Positions 1 to 8,467 of a DNA stretch of 64,000 nt are shown here, piece by piece (position 1 is the stretch's first letter; each line of letters starts with the position of its first letter). The translations under genes were made by a program, and so were the position numbers. Source of the DNA: Anabaena sp. PCC 7108 (GTDB lineage: Bacteria > Cyanobacteriota > Cyanobacteriia > Cyanobacteriales > Nostocaceae); the NCBI RefSeq assembly GCF_000332135.1, contig NZ_KB235896.1, forward strand, positions 5,029,356 through 5,093,355. Direction: 5' to 3'. The notes beneath the pieces are model-generated. The model ran no database searches. It saw only the letters and a program-made list of their open reading frames with translations, and had not been told where the DNA came from.

Positions 1-954
1 AAAACGAACTAATTCTGCAGATATTTGGGTTTCTAATTGGCGTAATTGAACAACTAACTGCCCGTATATAGGTGCATTATTTAATATTGACAGTTTTCCT
101 TCTGGCGTTGATAGACTAATATAAGCAGCACGAGCTGTGGCTAATTGTTGATTAACATCTAGTCGTTGCTGATCCAAAGTTTGCATTTGTTGAGCAACTG
201 AATTAGATTTGCTTTCTGGATCAATAAACTCGTATCTTTGTCGAAAAATTTCCAGTTTTCGTTCTAACTGAGTTACAATATTTTGACGTACGGGGCGTTG
301 TTTTTTTATAAACTCAAGCCCCTGACGTAACTTCGTTTGACGCTTTTTCAAACTGTCAGTTAAATAATATTTAGAAATTGTATCTAAGACAATTTTAATC
401 TCTTCAGGATACTTGCTTTTATAGCTTACTTCTATAACCTTAGTTGGACCCAAACGACGAATAGTTAAATTTTTGATCAGGTAATTATAATCAATTTTTG
501 GATAATCGTTTAGATAGTCATATCTCAACTTGCGTATAACATCTTTATGGTCAGATTTTAATTTATTTATCACGTTTTCCATGACTTCCTGACTTTTAAG
601 AACCTGAATTTGACTTTCATAATCTAATCCAGATTTAGGAACTGCCGAGTCTGGAAGATTGAGTGTTTGTAAAGTATTGTCTCCTGTTACAGGTTCAACT
701 AAAAGCTGAAAATTTCCTTGATATATCTTTTCTTGCTTTAATGTTGAATAAGTAACAGCACCCATAACAGATGCAACAACAACTGTGATCACTAAGGCTC
801 TTCGTCGAAGAATACCCAGTAATTCTCTTGGGTTCCAGTCTTCATCCTCTGTTTCCAAAGGTGAAAAAGGCTGAAATGGCAATAATGTCGGTGCAATATT
901 TACCTTTCCATTCTCATTAGCATTCGAGATTATATTAGAATTCTGATTAATCAT
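1..954 (-). CDS. Wzc/Wzz-like polysaccharide chain-length determinant (N-terminal part, cut by window edge)
   Basis: An open frame starts at ATG 954 and runs off the left edge, giving 318 visible residues. A polar N-terminus of about 45 residues leads to a basic patch (ILRRRALV) and a transmembrane helix at about 53-70. A periplasmic Wzz-type region follows, with a long charged, probably coiled-coil stretch at about 200-290. This layout is typical of inner-membrane co-polymerases that set chain length in Wzy-dependent polysaccharide assembly. In many family members a C-terminal BY-kinase follows. That part lies outside the window, so kinase activity cannot be judged. The gene is the last visible member of the minus-strand polysaccharide cluster and is separated from the next gene by about 700 bp, so it may have its own promoter. 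Confidence 0.8.
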   Translation of the reverse strand, partial: MINQNSNIISNANENGKVNIAPTLLPFQPFSPLETEDEDWNPRELLGILRRRALVITVVVASVMGAVTYSTLKQEKIYQGNFQLLVEPVTGDNTLQTLNLPDSAVPKSGLDYESQIQVLKSQEVMENVINKLKSDHKDVIRKLRYDYLNDYPKIDYNYLIKNLTIRRLGPTKVIEVSYKSKYPEEIKIVLDTISKYYLTDSLKKRQTKLRQGLEFIKKQRPVRQNIVTQLERKLEIFRQRYEFIDPESKSNSVAQQMQTLDQQRLDVNQQLATARAAYISLSTPEGKLSILNNAPIYGQLVVQLRQLETQISAELVRF

Positions 955-1664
955 GGATTTGTATCGCTGAATTATTTAGGTAAATATTTTATGTTTCTTC
1001 GGTATCAGTTGTACAGAACTAATTTTTAAAATGCCAAATGAGCAAACTGACAATTTTGATAATTTCAAAATTACTCAACCTGTAGATGCTTTATTTGTTT
1101 TATCTTCTAGTATTTTCACGCAATAGCATTTTTGATCCCCTAGTTAATCTTCCACCGCTTATTATAGTCTTGTGTGAATCGTATCATGCGATCACAAAAA
1201 AAGAGTTGCTTACATTTTACACCCTAGTTTCTCAGTTGTGTGTTTTGTTGATGATATGGGAATCCAGTTAGATTACTTAGTTAGATTATAGCTAGGGATG
1301 TGTATCTAGAGATACTCATTGAGACTATTGACTTTTATAAGAATACTACTTTTTTCAGTTCAGACCACAATTTGTCCATAGCTTGCTGAGTATGAGCCAT
1401 ATGCTCCCGTCATATCATGTCCAGTTGTTCGCGTAGCGTCTCGTTAGAGATATACTTATCATTTAGACTAACGCTCAAGACACGGAGACGCTCTTACGCG
1501 GAGATTTTTTTTTGATAAGTGATTAGGCGGACATGACATCAGAGATACACAAAAATCAAATAAAAATCCTATATAGTTTGGATAATTTTTCAAGATGTAG
1601 ATTGTGATTTGGGTAGTAACTGTTGATCTTTTGCCAGAATGCTCAATTATGTTTCAGATTTTTG
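955..1664. other. 710-bp gap with a fold-back repeat
   Basis: This AT-rich gap lies between the chain-length gene and the WcaF-like gene. A 61-codon plus-strand open frame at 1086-1271 looks like chance: it has no ribosome site and no recognisable family. The recognisable structure is the fold-back repeat at 1415-1536. The promoter of the chain-length gene should lie just above 954, but I cannot point to convincing boxes. Confidence 0.5.
1415..1536. repeat. Nested inverted (fold-back) repeat, about 122 bp
   Basis: The outer arms are TCATGTCC (1415-1422) and GGACATGA (1529-1536), a perfect 8-bp match. Inside them, GCGTAGCGTCTC (1431-1442) can pair with GAGACGCTCTTACGC (1485-1499), apart from a three-base bulge. 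ACTTATCA and TGATAAGT form a further inner pair. The GCGTAGCGTCTC motif resembles short interspersed repeats common in Nostoc-type genomes. It could be a structured intergenic repeat or a degraded mobile element. Confidence 0.55.
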
Positions 1665-2204
1665 TCATATTTTCCTCTTCTTAATGGGTTGGGCTGGATT
1701 ACCGGCATAAATCATCATTGACTCTAAAGATTTTCCAGTTACACTACCTAGAGTTAAAACTGCTCCCTGGCCGATTGTCACTCCCGGACCAATTACCGAT
1801 TTTGCTGCTATCCAACTACTCTCTTCAATATGTATGGGAGCAGGAATCAGTTGAAAATCTAAATGATTCCAATCATGATTACCTGTACATAGATAAACCC
1901 CTTGAGACAAACAAACATGATCTTTTATCACTACAGGTGCAAGGTTGTCAATCCAAGTATTTTCCCCAATCCAAACATAGTTACCGATACTCAAACGCCA
2001 GGGGAATTTGATTCGCACTCCAGGTTTGATACGAACTCCTGTACCGATATTGGCACCAAAAATCCGGAGAACAGCAATTTTTACTGATGATATTGGTAGT
2101 AAATAACTTTCCACTAAAGGTGAACCCAGAAAGTACCACAAAAGTTGTTGAAGGTAGGGCGCACCTGGGGTATACTTGCTAAGTTTGTAATTATCTAGAC
2201 GCAT
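1665..2204 (-). CDS. WcaF-like putative colanic-acid-type acetyltransferase
   Basis: This 179-residue protein has a left-handed parallel beta-helix (hexapeptide repeat) from about residue 55 (GANIGTGVRIKPGVRIKFP) to about 165. The catalytic-type motif GNHDWN and the ending YAGNPAQPIKKRK are typical of WcaF/NodL-like O-acetyltransferases, which move acetyl from acetyl-CoA to a sugar hydroxyl. I prefer ATG 2204 because MRLDNYKLSKYTPG is the usual family start. A longer form from TTG 2300 would add 32 residues that only cover the end of the upstream gene. With ATG 2204 the gene overlaps the YdcF-like gene by 14 bp, so translational coupling is likely. It probably acetylates the glycan made by this cluster. 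Confidence 0.8.
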   Translation of the reverse strand: MRLDNYKLSKYTPGAPYLQQLLWYFLGSPLVESYLLPISSVKIAVLRIFGANIGTGVRIKPGVRIKFPWRLSIGNYVWIGENTWIDNLAPVVIKDHVCLSQGVYLCTGNHDWNHLDFQLIPAPIHIEESSWIAAKSVIGPGVTIGQGAVLTLGSVTGKSLESMMIYAGNPAQPIKKRKI

Positions 2205-2787
2205 AAACTGGGGGACGAAAACGAGGGTTGAAGCTGGCTCCGGTACGACCTGATACAATCCATAATAGAGAACGTCCACTATCACGAATAATACGGACAA
2301 CTGATTCTCTAGGTCGTTTTGAGGGAATAGAAATGGGGGTAAAAGTAATGCCTTGGCTACCTAAAACTAGGGTGGCTATAGTTTTAGCCCTCGGTAGATG
2401 GAAATCTGAAGTGATCAGGTAGACGTGCTGGATATGGCGTTGCTGGAAATCGTCAACCAGGGTAGTAAAATTAGTCACTGTGTCAACCGCACGATAGTCA
2501 AGATGAATGCGATTGGTGGGAATAGCTACAGCCCCGAAAATTGCCAAAGCTTGGGCTGGAAGTATGCCACTAGAAACCCAAATATCTAGATAGGGATGAT
2601 TTTGAGCAAATTCGGCGGTAAATTCCTCTCGCTCTGGACCACCACCAAGAGTGAGAATAGCTTGGGGCTGGGGTGCTTGGTAGGATGCGATCGCTATTCT
2701 GATCGGAATAACACTTAGAAGCACCAGGATCAAGCCGACTAAACTTAAAACCCAATATTTTTTGAATTGGCGATATAACCGCTTCAT
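2191..2787 (-). CDS. YdcF/SanA-like DUF218 membrane protein
   Basis: This 198-residue protein starts with one transmembrane helix (about 11-33) and continues as a DUF218 (YdcF-like) domain. Visible motifs are ILTLGGGPERE, a mid-domain DYRAVDTVTN, and VYLITSDFHLPRA, the family's conserved SDxxHxxRA signature. Members are found in envelope biogenesis contexts, but their reaction is unknown. ATG 2787 is preferred because the helix begins soon after it. A GTG at 2859 would add 24 residues with no family character. It overlaps the WcaF-like gene by 14 bp and lies about 115 bp downstream of a GT4 gene, so it belongs to the same transcription unit. Confidence 0.75.
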   Translation of the reverse strand: MKRLYRQFKKYWVLSLVGLILVLLSVIPIRIAIASYQAPQPQAILTLGGGPEREEFTAEFAQNHPYLDIWVSSGILPAQALAIFGAVAIPTNRIHLDYRAVDTVTNFTTLVDDFQQRHIQHVYLITSDFHLPRAKTIATLVLGSQGITFTPISIPSKRPRESVVRIIRDSGRSLLWIVSGRTGASFNPRFRPPVYASR

Positions 2788-2902
2788 GAGTAAAATCAGT
2801 GTGTTTTCAGTTAGTTTATTGGGATTGTCTTGCCAAAAGCGTACACAAAGAACATCCACTCGCCCACCCTACTCACATCAGTATCATACAATTTAACAGA
2901 GG

Positions 2903-4069
2903 TTATTGATTAATAATGTTTTGATAGGCAGTAGCTAATTGTTTAGCAATTGTCTGCCATGAATATTGTTCTAAAGCAAATAAACGTCCATTTTGACCCA
3001 TTTGTTCCCGCATTTGGGGGGAATTTAAAAAATTAGCGATCGCTCCTTGCAAAGCTTCTATTTCTCCTTCTACAATGATTCCAGCTTGAGCTGCAGCGAT
3101 TTCCGGCGCAATTTGCACACCCGGTGTGGTGATAATTGGTAAACCAGACACCATCGCTTCTGCTAGGGCGATACCAAAATTTTCGGAATAAGTAGGCAGT
3201 ACAAATAAATCCGCACCTTGCAACAACAAATCCTTATCATATCCGCTGACAAACCCGACAAATGAAGTTTGCTCTGTGAGATTAAGGGATGCCACTATTT
3301 GCTGTAAAGATTTAACATATAAATCTTCTCCAGAACCGGCAATGAGTAAGTGAAACTTCTGCTCCTGTTTTACCAACCCACCTAATGATTGAATCAACAA
3401 TTCAGGACGTTTCTTATAGTGTAAACGGGAAAGAAATAGAACAATGGGAACTTCACTAGAGATATTATACTGATGTCGCAATTTAGATTTAGCATCACGA
3501 ATTAATAAAGGTGGATTAACTCCTAAAGGCAAAACTATTTTAGGTGGCGTAACTTCAAACCGTAATGCATCTTCCATCTCACCCACAGATGTACAGTGGA
3601 TAGCCGCAGCATTATTTAAATTACGTCGTTCAATTACAGTGCTATAAATTTGTTTTTTTAACTGGCTTTGTGCCAATGCCCAAGGTGTTAATTGTCCCAT
3701 GATTCTCACCGTATATGGAACTTGTTGCCACTGGGCAAAAATAGCAGCACAGCTAGGAAGATATGAAAATAAATAGTGATTATCTAAAATGTCGTAATTT
3801 TTGATATTTTTCCATAGCCACTGCGTAAATCTTGGTGAAGGTAGAAATGCTTTGATGCGAGCAGCAGGGGGAAAGAACCAAACTGGTAATCCTTGATATT
3901 CTACACGCTCAAATAATGGAACATCCAGCAGCATTCCCTCATCATCATTAGTAGTTGCAATCTCTGCATCTATTCCTTCTGCGCGTAAAGCCCGTACCAA
4001 ATTGAGAACTACCTGAGTCGGACCTCCTAGCTTGGGGCTGATTGAGGGAATTACGTGTAAAACTTTCAT
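2903..4069 (-). CDS. GT4-family glycosyltransferase
   Basis: The 388-residue protein has the GT-B fold of family GT4. The N-terminal Rossmann half opens with MKVLHVIPSIS and the glycine-rich acceptor loop KLGGPTQ. The C-terminal half has LFLSRLHYKKRPELL and the donor-binding EX7E motif in ENFGIALAEAMVSGLPII. Such enzymes transfer a sugar from a nucleotide donor with retention, at the cytoplasmic face of the membrane. The donor and acceptor cannot be read from the sequence. It lies 20 bp downstream of the Wzy-like polymerase gene, so the two are probably co-transcribed. Confidence 0.88.
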   Translation of the reverse strand: MKVLHVIPSISPKLGGPTQVVLNLVRALRAEGIDAEIATTNDDEGMLLDVPLFERVEYQGLPVWFFPPAARIKAFLPSPRFTQWLWKNIKNYDILDNHYLFSYLPSCAAIFAQWQQVPYTVRIMGQLTPWALAQSQLKKQIYSTVIERRNLNNAAAIHCTSVGEMEDALRFEVTPPKIVLPLGVNPPLLIRDAKSKLRHQYNISSEVPIVLFLSRLHYKKRPELLIQSLGGLVKQEQKFHLLIAGSGEDLYVKSLQQIVASLNLTEQTSFVGFVSGYDKDLLLQGADLFVLPTYSENFGIALAEAMVSGLPIITTPGVQIAPEIAAAQAGIIVEGEIEALQGAIANFLNSPQMREQMGQNGRLFALEQYSWQTIAKQLATAYQNIINQ

Positions 4070-4089
4070 TTATATATCTCTCAGTGTAA

Positions 4090-5568
4090 TTAACTTCGCG
4101 GATACTGGCGACGTAAGCGTTTAATTCCCAATAAACCAGGAAAAGTTTTAGCAAAGAAAATTAACCCCAAAATTGGCAACATTGAAGTTGTAAAGATAAT
4201 CAGACTCCGCATAGAAACTGCTGCTGTAAAAAAGCCTAAAGCATTGACTACTATACCATAACCAGTAGTATGAAATGCGGCTGTCCGAGACCACCAAGTG
4301 GCTAATATACCTAGGCACACAGATATTAATAACACTGCCAACATACCCCCCATCATGTAGCTTTCACCTACATAAGTTGAGGCTACTGTCCAACCATCAG
4401 CACCCACGACTTCCTCAATGGATATACTTAGACCTTCGGGTTTATCAGGCCACAAAACTCTTGGTATGGGTTTGGTTGCAAATACAAACAGTAATTCTAG
4501 TCCCAAAAAATCATGTTTATTCGGGAAAGCATCGACTAATAAACCAATGGTATGTAGGTTGTAGTCAACTGATAGGGTTCCTTGCACTTTCTGACTGGCG
4601 TAGGCTGCGGTTTCTAAATATCGGCTAATGCCCATCTCTCTAAACCCCAGCATATGACGGGTGGCAAACACCATTGCATATCCCATCACAGCAATGGGAG
4701 CAGTGACATTTAATAGATTAGGGCGTTGTATTGTGAGTAAATAGCCACCTAAAAATGTGGCAATATATGCACCAAATATGTTGCGTGTTCCTCCGGCAAA
4801 TCCATCAAAAAAAGTGAACGCAAAGATGATAAATACCACAAATATCTGCCAACTGCGAAAAGATTGACGACGATTCCAGATAATACCTGCTAGGGGGGGT
4901 ATGGCGTAAGAAAATAGCTTTAGTTCCGACAAAAATACTCGCCAGTCACCTAAACGCCCTCGTCCCCACGGCACAGCAAATCGAGGTCCGAGTTCAGCTT
5001 CAATTAACTTGATAGGATTGAATTCAACTGTTATAAAAACATAAAAGTATGCGAGAAAGGCTGATATCAAAAAAATCCTAAACAGCGCGTTGTCAGGAAT
5101 ATTACTAAAGTCTAAGAAACTGGGAGGTACTGGCTTAAACAAGGTTATATGGCGACCAATTGCTATTCCAGCAAACCCCACCAACAGAACGTAGAGAGCA
5201 TAGGCAGTTTGCTCAGAAGTTAAAAGTTGATCAAACTTTGTCTGTGGATATAGAAACTCAATCAGTGTTAAAAAATATAGAGCTACGATACTAGCTAAAT
5301 CGGCTCGAAACAAATTTCGCAACCCGCGAGTACTGTCACTCCAAATACTGAGAGCTATGCCTACTAATACGGAAATAGCTACCTGATTAGCCATCAGGCT
5401 AGGAGTTTGATCTAGACTAATGTTTACGAATGCTACGATTAAGCTAGAGATAAAGACAACTGTTCCCAAAAATGTGGCTTTGGCGATGTTTTTTTTGAAG
5501 ACAGGTGGCTTTTGCTGTGGATAATAGGGATTGCTGGAGATGTTCATGAGATTGATATCATTTCCCAT
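4090..5568 (-). CDS. Wzy-like O-antigen/oligosaccharide repeat-unit polymerase
   Basis: This 492-residue, very hydrophobic protein has about a dozen predicted membrane segments spread over its length and a long polar loop in the second half. A motif such as TKPIPRVLWPDKPEG in that loop is seen in Wzy-like polymerases (oligosaccharide repeat unit polymerase family). Polymerases of this kind join lipid-linked repeat units on the periplasmic side. Assignment rests on topology and neighbours because Wzy proteins share little sequence. A second in-frame ATG at 5547 is an alternative start. It sits between two GT4 genes. No flippase (Wzx) is seen in the window. Confidence 0.72.
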   Translation of the reverse strand: MGNDINLMNISSNPYYPQQKPPVFKKNIAKATFLGTVVFISSLIVAFVNISLDQTPSLMANQVAISVLVGIALSIWSDSTRGLRNLFRADLASIVALYFLTLIEFLYPQTKFDQLLTSEQTAYALYVLLVGFAGIAIGRHITLFKPVPPSFLDFSNIPDNALFRIFLISAFLAYFYVFITVEFNPIKLIEAELGPRFAVPWGRGRLGDWRVFLSELKLFSYAIPPLAGIIWNRRQSFRSWQIFVVFIIFAFTFFDGFAGGTRNIFGAYIATFLGGYLLTIQRPNLLNVTAPIAVMGYAMVFATRHMLGFREMGISRYLETAAYASQKVQGTLSVDYNLHTIGLLVDAFPNKHDFLGLELLFVFATKPIPRVLWPDKPEGLSISIEEVVGADGWTVASTYVGESYMMGGMLAVLLISVCLGILATWWSRTAAFHTTGYGIVVNALGFFTAAVSMRSLIIFTTSMLPILGLIFFAKTFPGLLGIKRLRRQYPRS

Positions 5569-5613
5569 AAAAAACTGCGAATCTGCGAACTAATAAACGT
5601 TGATCCAACATCA

Positions 5614-6789
5614 CTAGATTATGTGTGATTTACCCGATACGTTAAGAATGAGCTTTTGATAGAGAGATTCATAAGTATCTACCATATTTGCTAAAGAAAA
5701 TCGCTTTTTTATGAGTTGAGAACCAGCAATAGCCACGGAGTTCCGTAAACTGAGATTGACAAAAGCCTCTAACCCGGTCAAGTTATCTTTTCCAGAAGCG
5801 ACAAAACAAACTTCTGGAGGAAACTTTAGCTCATCTGCTAGAGATGAACTAATCATACATGGCAAAGACCAAGCCATTGCCTCCAACAAAGCAAATGGCA
5901 ATCCCTCAAACTGAGCCGGATGAAAAAATCCATCTGCTGCTGCTAAAAATGGTGTTACGTCATTTTGCCAACCCAAGCGTTGGATGTATCCTTGGGCATT
6001 ATATTCGATAACCCATTGATCCCACATGGGTGTTAAACGCCCATCTCCAACCCATAAAAAACGTGCAGTGGGAAGGTTATGCTTGAGGTTAGTTGCCCAT
6101 TGTAAAAATAGCAGCGGTTGCTTTTGTGTTTCCATTCTTCCCACTGCTACTATTAGTAACTCATCTGCATGGATTCCTAATTCCGAACGAGTAGCTTGAC
6201 GCTTTGTTAAACGTTCTGTATCTTCAGGAATGCAAACTCCATTTTCAATAACTTTTATTTGCTGATCAAAAGAAGGAAGAAACTTTTTTAACTCTCGACC
6301 ACGATTTTCGGAAATGGCTAGAAGTGAACCGCTAAAACTCTTTAATGCTCTTTTGGCTATTTTGTCCCGCCATGTGCCTAAAAATGCTCCTAAACTAGCC
6401 TGAGTTTGGGTAATATGGATGGTTGCCAATGTCGGTATTTGTAGAGAATCAGACCATGTTAATAAATCCAACCCATCTTCTAAGTTTTGCTTGTTGAGAT
6501 GAATAATATCAGGTTGGAAAGCTTGCCAATCTGAGATACAAGCATGATGAGAGCGAGGGAAAACATCGGAAAAAGAACGCAGTTTACGATTATATGTATT
6601 AACGTAGGGCGATCGCATTACTTCTCCAAACCTAGCAAATGAACTTGCTAATTCATCCATGATCGGATGTTGAGAACACCATAATCCCACAGAATAGCCC
6701 CGATTTGCTAATTCTTGCCCCAGATAAATTAAATAGAGTTCACCTCCACCTCGTGACCCAGAACTGCTGCTTACAAATAAGATCCGCAT
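5614..6789 (-). CDS. GT4-family glycosyltransferase
   Basis: This 391-residue GT-B enzyme begins MRILFVSSSSGSRGGGELYL, with the glycine-rich loop typical of GT4. It contains a HIHLNKQN-type acceptor region, VAVGRMETQKQP at the start of the donor domain, and the C-terminal motif EGLPFALLEAMAWSLPCM (EX7E). It probably adds one sugar of the repeat unit. It lies 45 bp upstream of the Wzy-like gene in the same orientation. An HIP1-like GCGATCGC lies inside the gene near 6610, as is usual in these genomes. The sugar specificity is unknown. Confidence 0.86.
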   Translation of the reverse strand: MRILFVSSSSGSRGGGELYLIYLGQELANRGYSVGLWCSQHPIMDELASSFARFGEVMRSPYVNTYNRKLRSFSDVFPRSHHACISDWQAFQPDIIHLNKQNLEDGLDLLTWSDSLQIPTLATIHITQTQASLGAFLGTWRDKIAKRALKSFSGSLLAISENRGRELKKFLPSFDQQIKVIENGVCIPEDTERLTKRQATRSELGIHADELLIVAVGRMETQKQPLLFLQWATNLKHNLPTARFLWVGDGRLTPMWDQWVIEYNAQGYIQRLGWQNDVTPFLAAADGFFHPAQFEGLPFALLEAMAWSLPCMISSSLADELKFPPEVCFVASGKDNLTGLEAFVNLSLRNSVAIAGSQLIKKRFSLANMVDTYESLYQKLILNVSGKSHII

Positions 6790-6875
6790 GAAATTATGAT
6801 AATTAATTTTTCAACAATCTCTAATCCCAATTCTATGAGGTTGCCCTATATTCACCCTCAGAATAGAATTCTGGG

Positions 6876-6908
6876 GCTACACAAACAAAGTCCACCTGCG
6901 TGGGCTAA
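6876..6908. repeat. Palindromic interspersed repeat, copy 1
   Basis: GCTACACAAACAAAG is followed by the near-palindrome TCCACCTGCGTGGGCT. A second copy lies inverted at 8368-8407, so the two flank the 6968-8068 glycosyltransferase gene. The core GTCCACC-TGCG-TGGAC type can fold into a hairpin. Repeats of this kind are common between genes in Nostoc-type genomes. Confidence 0.6.
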
Positions 6909-6967
6909 TTGCTAATTAAGCGCACCTGCATCCAAAAATTGTATAACGTCTAGTAAACATAAAAACA

Positions 6968-8068
6968 CTATCGAGCAACTTTTTGAAACACTTCAATCCA
7001 ACTTTCTGCACCTGCTTTTAGGGAAAAATTAATTGCTTTTTTTAGTGATTCTTCGCTGGCCGCTGCAATTGTTTCTGGATTGTTTAAATAATTTACTAAA
7101 ATTTTAATTAGACTAACAACATCTCCTGATGGAAATATAAAGCCATTTTTACCTGGTTCAACTAAATCATAAGCAGCACCAACTGTATCAGCACAAATAA
7201 TAGGTAATCCAGCCCCAAGAGCTTGATTAACAACTACTCCCCAGCCATCATATCGACTAGGTAAGACAAATATATCAGCTTGTCGAAAAAAATCAGGCAA
7301 TTTTTCAGGAGCTTGAAATCCTGCATATTCAATTTTTTGCCGAGTCATAATGGGTAACACTTCTAACAATTGAGGAAGTTCTGCTTCTCTTCCCACTAGC
7401 AATAAACGAGCATTTAAATCAGCTTGAATCAGATGATCAAATGCTTGAATCAGAACATCGACTCCTTTGCGGGCAATCATCTGACCACAAAATAGAATAG
7501 TAATGGGATTGCGTGGACGCTGGGGTAAATCTTGGCTAAAAGTAGTTAAATCACAATAGTAAGGAATGTTAAAAATAGGTTTATCAGGAAACCGTTGTTG
7601 ATAGTCTTGTTGTGCTTTAGTGCCAATGGCTGCGATCGCTCGACAATATTTTAAACTATCGGCTAGGTATTTTTGTAATTTTCCTTTAATTCCCTGTGAA
7701 CTACCCACCATTTTTTCACCCCAAAAAATACAAGGAACTTTTTGAGCTTGCAATCTGAGTAACAATTGAGTAGTTACATTCATATAACCATTTAGCACCA
7801 CCACATCAGCTTTAGTGGTTGATGGAAAATGCCAGTTAAAATGAAATCGAGATAAACCCCAAGCTAAATGAAACCCTGGTAATACGTGTTCATACGGTTG
7901 TAAAGGTTTTTCAGGCCAAGGAGAATCGGCACAAGCTGGTTCTAGATAATATACAGTCAGGTCTACTTGTGAACACCGAGAAATTTCTAAGAATAAGTCT
8001 CTTTGATAAGGAGATGGCAGTATAGAATAGAAAATGACACTAATTTTTTGAACACGATCATATTTCAT
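6968..8068 (-). CDS. GT4-family glycosyltransferase
   Basis: The 366-residue protein opens with ISVIFYSILPSPYQRDLFLE, a start seen in many WaaG/RfaG-like GT4 enzymes. It has ILFCGQMIARKGVDVLIQAF at the donor-domain start, and SRYDGWGVVVNQALGAGLPII, where the usual acidic EX7E site reads DGWGVVVNQ. The first glutamate therefore appears replaced, an oddity also known in some active GT4 branches. It is flanked by inverted copies of a palindromic repeat (6876-6908 and 8368-8407) and by gaps of 178 and 399 bp, so it looks like a separate cassette in the cluster. The donor sugar is unknown. Confidence 0.83.
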   Translation of the reverse strand: MKYDRVQKISVIFYSILPSPYQRDLFLEISRCSQVDLTVYYLEPACADSPWPEKPLQPYEHVLPGFHLAWGLSRFHFNWHFPSTTKADVVVLNGYMNVTTQLLLRLQAQKVPCIFWGEKMVGSSQGIKGKLQKYLADSLKYCRAIAAIGTKAQQDYQQRFPDKPIFNIPYYCDLTTFSQDLPQRPRNPITILFCGQMIARKGVDVLIQAFDHLIQADLNARLLLVGREAELPQLLEVLPIMTRQKIEYAGFQAPEKLPDFFRQADIFVLPSRYDGWGVVVNQALGAGLPIICADTVGAAYDLVEPGKNGFIFPSGDVVSLIKILVNYLNNPETIAAASEESLKKAINFSLKAGAESWIEVFQKVAR

Positions 8069-8081
8069 ACTTACAAAAGAA

Positions 8082-8123
8082 GGGAACAGGGAACAGGGAA
8101 CAGGGAACGGTGAACAGGGAACA
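8082..8123. repeat. Heptanucleotide tandem repeat (GGGAACA)
   Basis: About six consecutive units of GGGAACA cover this stretch, one degenerate (GGGAACGGTGAACA). It lies right upstream of the start codon of the 6968-8068 gene, within its likely leader. The same unit recurs at 42005-42060. Confidence 0.8.
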
Positions 8124-8220
8124 AATAAAAAACTAAAGTTTAAGAGTTTAAAGCTCAGTCAAAAAAAAGGATGTTTTTACAAGGAGAGTGACACGAAAAA
8201 AACAGTGTCATTATTTCAAT

Positions 8221-8246
8221 CTCATGTTTTTAAACATGAGTTTTTT
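8221..8246. terminator. Hairpin followed by T6 on the plus strand
   Basis: CTCATGTTT (8221-8229) and AAACATGAG (8232-8240) form a perfect stem with a minimal loop, followed by TTTTTT on the plus strand. It has the form of a rho-independent terminator for plus-strand transcripts, but no plus-strand gene precedes it. It may block antisense transcription into the 8468-9694 gene or simply be a repeat. Confidence 0.45.
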
Positions 8247-8367
8247 CTGTTAAGAGTTGCTTCCTGTTCCCTCTGAAATTCTTCTATTTAAGAAAGTCTG
8301 GATATGGCGACTAGAAGTTGCGGCTAAACAGACCAAACCCGCCTGGGTTGAAAAGATTGATTTTTCG

Positions 8368-8407
8368 TTAGTCCACGCAGGTGGACTTTGCTTGTGTATG
8401 TAGTAGC
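8368..8407. repeat. Palindromic interspersed repeat, copy 2 (inverted)
   Basis: TTAGTCCACGCAGGTGGACT followed by TTGCTTGTGTATG is the reverse complement of copy 1 at 6876-6908, with small differences. GTCCAC-GCAG-GTGGAC forms a perfect 6-bp hairpin. Confidence 0.6.
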
Positions 8408-8467
8408 TTATCCATTACGGGAGCCGTAGGCTCTATTATATTCGCCCAATACTTTCAAAACATCCTC

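Larger units (their letters stand above)
8069..8467. other. 399-bp gap with heptamer repeat, hairpins and palindromic repeat
   Basis: The gap holds a GGGAACA heptamer array (8082-8123), two hairpins (8189-8210 and 8221-8240) and the second palindromic repeat (8368-8407). Just after the repeat comes ACGGGAGCCGTAGGCTC, another common cyanobacterial interspersed motif. No coding potential was seen. Confidence 0.55.

Noticed and set aside
1086-1271. 61-codon plus-strand frame after the chain-length gene
   Set aside because: No ribosome site, no recognisable domain, and it lies in AT-rich sequence.
8221-8246. Terminator for the 8468-9694 glycosyltransferase gene
   Set aside because: On that gene's strand the hairpin is not followed by a T-tract. 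The T6 run is on the other strand.
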